From an uncultured Bacillota bacterium (lineage in GTDB: Bacteria; Bacillota_I; Bacilli_A; RF39; UBA660), in assembly GCA_948466105.1 (NCBI GenBank), contig CAOJZR010000060.1:1-5202 (forward strand): a DNA stretch of 5,202 bases, written 5' to 3'. The translations under genes were made by a program, and so were the position numbers. Under the pieces are notes generated by a model. The model saw only the letters and a list, made by a program, of their open reading frames with translations, was not told the origin of the DNA and did not search any database. This document shows positions 1 through 5,202 of this stretch, in pieces; the stretch's first letter is position 1, and each line of letters begins with the position of its first letter.

Positions 1-1250
1 CAAGTGAGATAGTTACAATTGAGGTAAGTAAAATTGATACCACAAACCCTATTATACCTGTTTTAGATATAGATACAACAGAGGTAAATGCTAGCTCTAT
101 AACAGCTAATTACATTGACAGCAATGAATTGGGAAGAATAAAAAAATATACCTGTCATTTTGGATTAACAGAAGATGCTTTAGTAAATCAAAGTGAAGTA
201 AATACTCCAACTTGTACATTTAATAATTTAGATTCAATTAAAACTTATTATTTTCAAATTTGTGCCACAAGTTATGTTGATAAAACAAGTTGTTCTATTG
301 TTGACTCTAAAAAAACAAGTGAATTAATTTTTACATATGATTATAAGGGCGTAGAGCAAAAGTTTACAACACCATTAAAGGGAACCTATAAAATGGAATT
401 ATGGGGTGCTCAAAATGGCAGCTATGTATCAGGAACTATTGATTTACAAGCCAATCAAGATTTGTATATTTATGTTGGCAATTATGTGCCATTAACAGTA
501 ACTACAGCTGGCTATAATGGTGGTGGTACAGGTATTAGCAAAGGCAATTATTCATCAACTGGTGGCAGTGGCGCAACTGATATTAGACTAGTTGGTGGAG
601 CTTGGAATGATGTTGTTGGCCTTCGCTCACGCATTATAGTAGCCGCAGGTGGTTCTAACTTAAAAAATGTTACAGGTGGCTTGGATGGTGCTCCAGGTGG
701 TGGGTTAACAGGCTATGATGGTCGTGATTCTACGGTTGAACATGCTAATATTGCTGGTAAAGGAGCAAGTCAAACTGCAGGTGGTGATTTGCCTAGTCAT
801 TCAGATGGTACACTTAATGATAGTGTTCGTGGTTCCTTTGGTAAAGGCGGTAATGGTGGCGAAGCGCTTAGTAATGGCGGCGGCGGAGGTGGCAGCGGCG
901 GTTATTATGGTGGTGGTGGAGCTGGCGGCGGCGGCAGTGGCGGTTGGCCAGGTGGTAGTGGTTCATCATATATTTCAGGTCATACAGGTTGTGTAGCGAT
1001 AACATCACAAACTGATCAATCACCAAAGACTGGTTGTACAACTGGAACAACTGATAATGCTTGCTCACTGCATTATTCAGGCTATAGATTTACTAATACA
1101 GTAATGATTGATGGCAAAGGCTATAATTGGACTAATGTCAAAGGCTCAAAAGGATTGATTCCTAATAGAGAAGGTGGTTTCCATGAATTTGGAGATAGCT
1201 ATGAAAATTCGGCAAATGGTTATGTAAAAATAACTTTAATTGCTTATTAA
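1..1250 (+). CDS. Glycine-rich (ALK/LTK-like) probable surface protein with FN3-like module, 5' partial
   Basis: The frame is already open at the left edge (first full codon at base 3) and ends at TAA 1248-1250, giving 415 visible residues; the start lies upstream. Bases 48-326 encode an Ig/fibronectin-III-like module with four cysteines (codons at 153, 213, 261, 291) and the strand-like stretch YYFQICATS. Bases 327-1247 encode a domain that opens with FTYDYKGVEQKFTTP and KMELWGAQ, continues with SGATDIRLVGG and SRIIVAAGG, then a poly-glycine region with YYGGGG and SSYISG, and ends in GYVKITLIAY. This order matches the bacterial glycine-rich family related to the extracellular ALK/LTK glycine-rich domain (Pfam Gly_rich, from memory). 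Three more cysteines sit at 990, 1035 and 1062. No LPXTG anchor follows, so any membrane anchor must be N-terminal and unseen. An adhesive or structural surface role is inference; the ligand is unknown. An intrinsic terminator follows directly. Confidence 0.85.
   Translation, partial: SEIVTIEVSKIDTTNPIIPVLDIDTTEVNASSITANYIDSNELGRIKKYTCHFGLTEDALVNQSEVNTPTCTFNNLDSIKTYYFQICATSYVDKTSCSIVDSKKTSELIFTYDYKGVEQKFTTPLKGTYKMELWGAQNGSYVSGTIDLQANQDLYIYVGNYVPLTVTTAGYNGGGTGISKGNYSSTGGSGATDIRLVGGAWNDVVGLRSRIIVAAGGSNLKNVTGGLDGAPGGGLTGYDGRDSTVEHANIAGKGASQTAGGDLPSHSDGTLNDSVRGSFGKGGNGGEALSNGGGGGGSGGYYGGGGAGGGGSGGWPGGSGSSYISGHTGCVAITSQTDQSPKTGCTTGTTDNACSLHYSGYRFTNTVMIDGKGYNWTNVKGSKGLIPNREGGFHEFGDSYENSANGYVKITLIAY
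48..326 (+). repeat. Four-cysteine FN3-like module, copy 1
   Basis: This is a protein-level repeat inside the glycine-rich protein gene, matched by copy 2 at 3563-3835. It begins with PIIPVLD (48-68) and contains IKKYTC, a central TCTF, YYFQICATS and KTSCS. Cysteine-to-cysteine spacing is 20, 16 and 10 residues, identical to copy 2. By hand alignment 27 of 62 residues match from the IKxYTC motif onward without a gap; upstream of that the copies differ by two residues in length. The fold assignment (Ig/FN3-like) rests on size and the alternating strand pattern and is inferred. The even cysteine count suggests two disulfides in an exported domain. Confidence 0.75.
876..962 (+). repeat. Glycine-codon-rich tract (GGN runs)
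   Basis: Here 22 of 29 codons are glycine, mainly GGC and GGT, broken by Ser, Tyr-Tyr, Ala, Ser, Trp-Pro and Ser. It includes runs of six glycines (876-893) and two runs of four (909-920, 924-935). The tract is much richer in G+C than the surrounding AT-rich DNA, which follows from the glycine codons and need not mean transfer. Glycine runs of this kind form polyglycine-II helices in the ALK/LTK relatives. Triplet-scale slippage would change length without breaking the frame. Confidence 0.8.
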
Positions 1251-1272
1251 AAGCCATATATTGGCTTTTTTT
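1249..1272 (+). terminator. Rho-independent terminator after the glycine-rich gene
   Basis: An 8-bp perfect stem pairs AAAAGCCA (1249-1256) with TGGCTTTT (1262-1269) around a 5-base loop TATAT, and a run of seven T (1266-1272) forms the tail. The stem begins inside the TAA stop codon of the upstream gene. It separates the glycine-rich gene from uvrC, whose ribosome binding site begins only about 13 bases later. Confidence 0.85.
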
Positions 1273-1273
1273 G

Positions 1274-1282
1274 TGGTAAAAT
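1274..1282 (+). promoter_or_regulatory. Weak candidate extended -10 element before uvrC
   Basis: TGGTAAAAT (TG at 1274-1275, TAAAAT at 1277-1282) fits the extended -10 pattern TGnTATAAT with one mismatch in the hexamer. No -35 is visible: the position 17 bases upstream lies in the terminator stem and reads CCATAT. Initiation about seven bases downstream would fall within the uvrC ribosome binding site, which makes a productive promoter doubtful. It is listed because no other promoter fits in the short gap. Confidence 0.2.
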
Positions 1283-1283
1283 A

Positions 1284-1294
1284 AAAGAGGTGAG
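1284..1294 (+). promoter_or_regulatory. uvrC ribosome binding site
   Basis: AAAGAGGTGAG is a strong match to the anti-Shine-Dalgarno complement (GAGGTGA at 1287-1293) and ends 3-4 bases before the ATG at 1298. Together with the immediate match of the first residues to UvrC, this fixes the uvrC start. Confidence 0.85.
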
Positions 1295-1297
1295 ATT

Positions 1298-3076
1298 ATG
1301 ATTAAACAAAAGTTAGCTTTAGTTCCTAATAAACCAGGCTGTTATCTTATGAAAAATAAGGATGGGGTTATTATTTATGTAGGTAAAGCTAAAAAATTAA
1401 AAAACCGTCTTAGCTCTTATTTTCGTGGAACACATACTGGTAAAACAGCAAAATTAGTAAGTGAAATTGTTGATTTTGAGTATATGGTGGTTGATAGTGA
1501 AACCGAAAGCCTAATTTTAGAAATAAATTTAATAAAAAAATACGATCCTAAATATAATATTTTACTTCGTGATGATAAAAGTTATCCTTATATTGAATTA
1601 ACGCAAGAAGAAGTGCCTCGCTTGCAAATTGTAAGAAATATTAATCGAAAAAAAAATCATGATTATCTGTTTGGTCCTTATCCTAATGTAACAGCTGCTA
1701 AAGCAAGTTTAGCTTTATTAAATCGTATGTATCCTCTTAGGAAATGTACTAATTATCAAAAAAGGCCCTGTCTTTACTATCACATTGGTGAGTGTCTAGG
1801 TTATTGTAACAATAAAGTTGATAAAAAAGCCATCCAAGAAATGAAAGAACAAATTTTAAAATTTTTACGAGGTGATCATAGTTTAATAACTGAAAAGATA
1901 ACACAAGAAATGAATGAAGCTTCTATAAACTTAAATTATGAAAAAGCAATGGAGTTAAAAGAATTATTAGATTATATAACTATAACTTTAACTAAACAAA
2001 AAGTAGAAATTCATGATAATCTTTCGCGTGATATTTTTGGCTATTATGTTGATAAAGGTTATCTTAGTATTCAAGTGTTTTTTATAAGAGGTGGGAAAAT
2101 TTTAGAAAGACATTCAAGTATTTTTCCATTAATAGATGAAATTGATGAAGAATTGACAAGGTATATTGCTAAATTCTATGATAAAAATTTTATTATTCCA
2201 AAAGAAATTTTAGTACCTGATCTTACTGATGCTAAACTTTTAGAAAATTATTTAAAAACAAGTGTTAAAGTTCCTATTAAAGGTATTAAACATAAACTTG
2301 TTTTAATGGCAAGTGATAATGCACAAATAGCACTTAATGAAAAGTTTGAATTAATAAAACGCAACGAAGAAAGAACAGAAATTGCTAATGAAGAATTGGC
2401 GCAAATATTAAATTTATCTAAATTAGATAGAATTGAAGCATTTGATAATTCAAATCTGTTTGGAACTTTTAATGTATCTGGGATGGTAGTATTTACAGGT
2501 GGATTACCTAATAAAAATGAATATCGCAAGTTTAAAATAAGTGTTGATAAAAATGATGACTATGGTACAATGCGTGAGGTTATATATCGTAGATATTTTC
2601 GTGTTTTGATGGAAAAATTAGAAAAGCCAGATTTAATTATTGTTGATGGAGGAATTGGACAGATGCATGTCGCTAGAGAAGTTTTAAAAGAACTAAATTT
2701 AAATATTCCTGTGGTTGGTCTTAAAAAAGATAATCATCATGCAACAGAGGCGTTACTTGCTTTTGATCCTATTGAAGAAGTTAAAATTGATAAAAAAAGT
2801 AATTTGTTTTATTATTTAGAACGAATTCAAGATGAGGTTCATAACTTTACGATTAGTTATCATAAACAAATAAGAAGTAAAGGTAGTTTATCGAGTATTC
2901 TTGATAATATTGAAGGAATAGGTGATAAAAGAAAAAAAATGTTATTAAAAAAGTATAAAACGATTGTTAAAATTAAAGAGGCTAATATTGATGAATTAAG
3001 TGAAATAATTCCTAAGAATGTTGCTATTAATTTGCTTGATTTTTTAAAGCAAAGAGATCAAAGTGATAATGGATAG
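1298..3076 (+). CDS. uvrC: UvrABC excinuclease subunit C
   Basis: UvrC joins the UvrB-damaged DNA complex in the cytoplasm and cuts the damaged strand on both sides of the lesion. The 592 residues match the usual family length. The N-terminal GIY-YIG nuclease (about 10-95, 3' incision) shows GCY14-16, YVG27-29, K30, R37 and metal-binding E75 in LILEINLIK. A cysteine cluster C150, C158, C166, C170 corresponds to the four conserved cysteines reported to bind a 4Fe-4S cluster in E. coli UvrC. The UVR motif that contacts UvrB lies at about 198-232. The C-terminal RNase H-like nuclease (5' incision) has the D383/D450/H515 triad in EAFDNSN, IIVDGG and DEVHNF. Tandem helix-hairpin-helix motifs (about 540-588) include IEGIGDKRKKMLL for DNA binding. 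Nothing appears broken. The gene is preceded by a terminator and has no obvious strong promoter of its own. Confidence 0.98.
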   Translation: MIKQKLALVPNKPGCYLMKNKDGVIIYVGKAKKLKNRLSSYFRGTHTGKTAKLVSEIVDFEYMVVDSETESLILEINLIKKYDPKYNILLRDDKSYPYIELTQEEVPRLQIVRNINRKKNHDYLFGPYPNVTAAKASLALLNRMYPLRKCTNYQKRPCLYYHIGECLGYCNNKVDKKAIQEMKEQILKFLRGDHSLITEKITQEMNEASINLNYEKAMELKELLDYITITLTKQKVEIHDNLSRDIFGYYVDKGYLSIQVFFIRGGKILERHSSIFPLIDEIDEELTRYIAKFYDKNFIIPKEILVPDLTDAKLLENYLKTSVKVPIKGIKHKLVLMASDNAQIALNEKFELIKRNEERTEIANEELAQILNLSKLDRIEAFDNSNLFGTFNVSGMVVFTGGLPNKNEYRKFKISVDKNDDYGTMREVIYRRYFRVLMEKLEKPDLIIVDGGIGQMHVAREVLKELNLNIPVVGLKKDNHHATEALLAFDPIEEVKIDKKSNLFYYLERIQDEVHNFTISYHKQIRSKGSLSSILDNIEGIGDKRKKMLLKKYKTIVKIKEANIDELSEIIPKNVAINLLDFLKQRDQSDNG

Positions 3077-3141
3077 ATTTGTCAAATGTAGTCGATGTTT
3101 TTAGTGGAAAGCAAAATTCTCTTTTCTTTTATATTAATATA

Positions 3142-3150
3142 TGATATAAT
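3142..3150 (+). promoter_or_regulatory. Extended -10 promoter for the pseudopilin-like gene (and probably miaB)
   Basis: TGATATAAT is a perfect extended -10: TG at 3142-3143, one base, then TATAAT at 3145-3150. The -35 position for a 17-base spacer (3122-3127, TTTTCT) is poor, as is common when the extended TG is present. Predicted initiation near 3157 leaves a leader of about 20 bases carrying the ribosome binding site. A 12-base AT palindrome (3130-3141) lies just upstream. Because the next two genes overlap, this promoter probably also drives miaB. Confidence 0.7.
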
Positions 3151-3160
3151 AAAATTACTT

Positions 3161-3168
3161 AAAAGGAG
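3161..3168 (+). promoter_or_regulatory. Ribosome binding site of the pseudopilin-like gene
   Basis: AAAAGGAG lies seven bases before the ATG at 3176, near-ideal spacing, and fixes that start. It is clearly stronger than anything seen before the following miaB start. Confidence 0.85.
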
Positions 3169-3175
3169 ACGTTAG

Positions 3176-4549
3176 ATGAAAAATAAACCTTGTATAAAAA
3201 GTATAGTATTAGTAGTGTGTCCATGTATACTATTACTAGTGATAATAGGTGTTGTTAAAATACGTTTAGCGCAAAAAACTTTAGCGCTTCATGAGACATA
3301 TAAAATTGTACAAGTTGCTAGACGCTATTTTGTCGAAAGTAAATTAGATAGTAAGTTAAAATTGGGAAGACTTGAGATAACTAATGAGGCTTTGGCCATA
3401 AAGGGAAGTCAGCCTAAAGAAGGTTTGATTATTATTGATGATGATGGTAATATTAGTGGAAATGTTACTTATTTGGGCTATAAGTTTTATTTTTGTAATG
3501 ATGAGGTAAGTACTAAAAAAATTAATACTAATTGCCCATTAGGTGAAATTAGTGAAAATAAGCCAACTATCCCATTATTGAAAGAAACTAATATTACTAA
3601 TACTACTTTAGAGGCTCTTTATGGTGAAGCGATAGCAGAAAGTGGAATCAAAGAGTATACATGCTACTATGGAGAAGACAAGGATAATTTAGTTGAAGGT
3701 GAAAAAAATAACAATGCACAATGTTTATTTAAACATTTAAAGCCAACGACTATGTATTATTATAAAATATGTGCTACCTCAAATGCTAATAAGATAAGTT
3801 GTTCTAATGTTTCAAAAGTAGAAACATATGAATATATCTTACCAGACTATGTTCTTAATCTTTCTAATATGTGTCTTTTGACAAAAAAAGGGTGCAGTGA
3901 GGAAGATGTAAAAAAGGGTATTAAAATGGATGTTAAGGTAAATGCAAAGGAAACATATGGTTTTTATGTTATAAATAATCATCATGAAACTATAGATCTT
4001 ATTATGGAAAAAAATTTGGTAGATAAGGAAACTTTCTATAATAAAAACAATGATAATCGTTATGGCCCACAAACGATATTAAAAACTTTAGCAACTGTAA
4101 CAAGTGAGTGGACTAATATTCCTATAATTATAGATTATATTTATGATGGGGTTGGAAGAGATTATACTGGTAAAAAAGGTGATTATGGTTATTTAGCCTT
4201 AGATATTAAAAATAGTGTTATGACACTTAAATTAAATAAAGATTATGGTAGGGATTTAGTCATTAAGCCGACTACGAAAGCCCGATTACTTACAATAGAG
4301 GAAAGTTATAACTTAGGATGTACACGCGAATTGGGGAGTTGTCCTGCGTTTTTATATCAAAATTTATCAGGATTAAATACTAATCAAGAACCATTTGGTT
4401 ATTGGCTTTTAAGTGTTAATGGTGCCAATCCACTTAGTGCTTGGAATATTACTTATAGTGGTGATACTGCTTTAAATAATGTTAATTATGGAACAATTAA
4501 TGGTATTCGTCCTGTAATTACAATTCCTAAGGTAAATGAAAGAAGTTGA
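3176..4549 (+). CDS. Single-pass membrane mosaic protein: pseudopilin-like stalk, FN3-like module, C-terminal GIRPVITIPK domain
   Basis: I do not recognise a named gene; the 457 residues show a clear modular layout. Residues 1-9 are short and basic, and about 10-29 form a hydrophobic helix, so the rest is probably outside the cell. Residues 30-125 resemble the helix-plus-sheet body of the pseudopilin-like proteins of Bacilli: ARRYFVESKL, then IKGSQPKEGLIIIDDDGNIS and YLGYKFYFCN. The canonical GFTLxE prepilin cleavage motif is absent, so assembly into a pilus is not supported. Residues 130-220 are the four-cysteine FN3-like module (C163, C183, C199, C209) shared with the glycine-rich protein upstream of uvrC. 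Residues about 226-453 form a domain seen in related surface proteins: TYGFYVI, GPQTILKTL, KARLLTIEE, GCTRELGSCP, FGYWLLS, SAWNITYSGD and GIRPVITIPK. This resembles DUF6273/formylglycine-enzyme-like folds, but no catalytic site is evident. A binding or adhesive surface role is inference. It has its own promoter and overlaps miaB by 14 bases. Confidence 0.85.
   Translation: MKNKPCIKSIVLVVCPCILLLVIIGVVKIRLAQKTLALHETYKIVQVARRYFVESKLDSKLKLGRLEITNEALAIKGSQPKEGLIIIDDDGNISGNVTYLGYKFYFCNDEVSTKKINTNCPLGEISENKPTIPLLKETNITNTTLEALYGEAIAESGIKEYTCYYGEDKDNLVEGEKNNNAQCLFKHLKPTTMYYYKICATSNANKISCSNVSKVETYEYILPDYVLNLSNMCLLTKKGCSEEDVKKGIKMDVKVNAKETYGFYVINNHHETIDLIMEKNLVDKETFYNKNNDNRYGPQTILKTLATVTSEWTNIPIIIDYIYDGVGRDYTGKKGDYGYLALDIKNSVMTLKLNKDYGRDLVIKPTTKARLLTIEESYNLGCTRELGSCPAFLYQNLSGLNTNQEPFGYWLLSVNGANPLSAWNITYSGDTALNNVNYGTINGIRPVITIPKVNERS
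3563..3835 (+). repeat. Four-cysteine FN3-like module, copy 2
   Basis: Residues 130-220 of the membrane mosaic protein form the counterpart of the copy at 48-326. It starts with PTIPLLK and contains IKEYTC, AQCLF, YYYKICATS and KISCS. The cysteine spacing is again 20, 16 and 10, and the YxxKICATS/QICATS strand is the best conserved part. DNA similarity is patchy, so this is an old protein-level duplication and not a recent DNA repeat. Confidence 0.75.
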
Positions 4550-5202
4550 TTATGTGAATATACCTAATTTAAAAGAAGCAAGGCAAAGAACAAAAAGGGA
4601 AGTGTTGATTAAAACTAATGCGTATATTGTTAATGAACATCTTCAAGGGTTAGGTCAAGGTAAAAAATATTTTGTTAAAACATATGGCTGTCAAATGAAT
4701 GAACATGATAGTGAGAATATAAAGGCTATTTTAGAAGATATGAGTTTTACTGAGACAGACAGTATGGAAAAGGCTGATTTGATTTTATTGAATACTTGTG
4801 CGATTCGTGAGAATGCACATAATAAAGTATTTGGTTATTTAGGTAGAATTAAGCATTTAAAGGAAACTAAGCCTTCTTTATTGGTTGGTTTATGTGGATG
4901 TATGGCCCAAGAGGAACATGTTGTTAATGAGATTATAGCTAAATATCGTTGGTTAGATATTGTATTTGGTACTCATAATATATATAATTTACCTAATATT
5001 TTGAATAAAGCTATTAGTAAGCAAGCTTTAGAGGTTGATGTATATAGTATTGAGGGAGATATATATGAAAATATTCCTGTTAAAAGAGATAGTAAGTATA
5101 AGGCATGGATTAATATTATGTATGGATGTGATAAGTTTTGTACCTATTGTATTGTACCATATACTAGAGGTAAGCAAAGAAGTAGAACAAAGGATTATAT
5201 TA
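4536..5202 (+). CDS. miaB: tRNA-2-methylthio-N6-dimethylallyladenosine synthase (MiaB), 3' partial
   Basis: MiaB is a radical-SAM methylthiotransferase that adds a methylthio group to i6A37 of tRNAs reading UNN codons, using two 4Fe-4S clusters. The window holds the first 222 residues of a protein usually around 440-510 long. The N-terminal domain has the three cluster cysteines C52 (TYGCQMNEHDSE), C88 (NTCAIREN) and C122 (CGCMAQEE). The radical-SAM motif is C198-X3-C202-X2-C205 in YGCDKFCTYCIVPYTRG, as in Bacillus MiaB. The start chosen is ATG 4536, which follows directly after an in-frame TAA (4533-4535) and gives MKEVDYVNIPNLKEARQR, matching the Bacillus-type PxLKxAxxR leader. GTG 4554 is the alternative. 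The only Shine-Dalgarno-like sequence is AAGGT at 4529-4533, unusually close, so translation is probably coupled to the gene it overlaps by 14 bases. Confidence 0.95.
   Translation, partial: MKEVDYVNIPNLKEARQRTKREVLIKTNAYIVNEHLQGLGQGKKYFVKTYGCQMNEHDSENIKAILEDMSFTETDSMEKADLILLNTCAIRENAHNKVFGYLGRIKHLKETKPSLLVGLCGCMAQEEHVVNEIIAKYRWLDIVFGTHNIYNLPNILNKAISKQALEVDVYSIEGDIYENIPVKRDSKYKAWINIMYGCDKFCTYCIVPYTRGKQRSRTKDYI

Noticed and set aside
129..131. TTG as the start of the glycine-rich protein gene
   Set aside because: The frame stays open to the left edge, there is no ribosome binding site before it, and similarity to the second four-cysteine module extends upstream to about base 48.
715..996. Open frame on the plus strand inside the glycine-rich gene
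   Set aside because: It is an off-frame reading of the GGN tract, giving a low-complexity Val/Ala/Met protein without a ribosome binding site.
868..1068. Minus-strand open frame opposite the glycine tract
   Set aside because: The His/Arg-rich product is the reverse complement of glycine codons; there is no independent coding signal.
2248..2529. Minus-strand open frame inside uvrC
   Set aside because: It lies wholly opposite the well-conserved UvrC coding sequence and has no recognisable domain.
3105..3130. Possible terminator after uvrC (GGAAAG...CTTTTC followed by T-rich sequence)
   Set aside because: The stem is very short and imperfect and the T-run is interrupted; not convincing as an intrinsic terminator.
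3176..3226. Lipoprotein signal (cysteines C15 and C17 in the N-terminal hydrophobic stretch)
   Set aside because: The residues before each cysteine (LVVC, VCPC) do not fit a lipobox, and the hydrophobic stretch continues well beyond them, as in a plain membrane anchor.
3839..4072. Minus-strand open frame inside the mosaic protein gene
   Set aside because: The hydrophobic, Ile/Phe-rich product is what AT-rich antisense DNA gives; it is opposite a supported gene.
4552..4556. ATG 4552 and GTG 4554 as miaB starts
   Set aside because: ATG 4552 is followed at once by TGA. GTG 4554 is in the miaB frame, but ATG 4536 is the better codon and restores a Bacillus-like leader; GTG remains a weaker alternative.

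Overview
The window is AT-rich bacterial DNA (roughly 30% G+C by eye) with Shine-Dalgarno sites before uvrC and the gene after it, and short intergenic gaps. UvrC and MiaB both read like Bacillus-type (Bacillota) orthologues. The two non-housekeeping genes encode envelope-type proteins: a glycine-rich ALK/LTK-like domain and a pseudopilin-like mosaic protein. I know these best from uncultured, small-genome Bacilli of animal guts, so a gut-associated Bacilli lineage is the likeliest source. That placement is inference. Every Trp codon seen in the four genes is TGG, so the standard bacterial code was assumed.

Layout, all on the plus strand. (1) 1-1250: the 3' part of a gene for a probable exported protein, with a four-cysteine fibronectin-III-like module followed by a long glycine-rich domain; it is closed by an intrinsic terminator at 1249-1272. 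(2) 1298-3076: complete uvrC, the dual-incision nuclease subunit of nucleotide excision repair, with all key catalytic and cluster residues visible. (3) 3077-3175: a 99-base gap with an extended -10 promoter and a strong ribosome binding site. (4) 3176-4549: a 457-residue single-pass membrane protein with a pseudopilin-like stalk, a second copy of the four-cysteine module, and a C-terminal domain ending in a GYW...GIRPVITIPK signature. (5) 4536-5202: the 5' part of miaB, which overlaps the previous gene by 14 bases and runs off the window.

The two housekeeping genes act inside the cell (DNA repair and tRNA modification). The two surface-type genes appear to be members of one modular family: their four-cysteine modules share the same cysteine spacing (20, 16, 10) and about 44% identity over 62 residues by hand count. 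The most interesting features are this paralogous, cysteine-rich surface module on both sides of uvrC, and the translational overlap that ties miaB to a surface-protein gene. No RNA genes, insertion sequences, CRISPR arrays or origins were seen.
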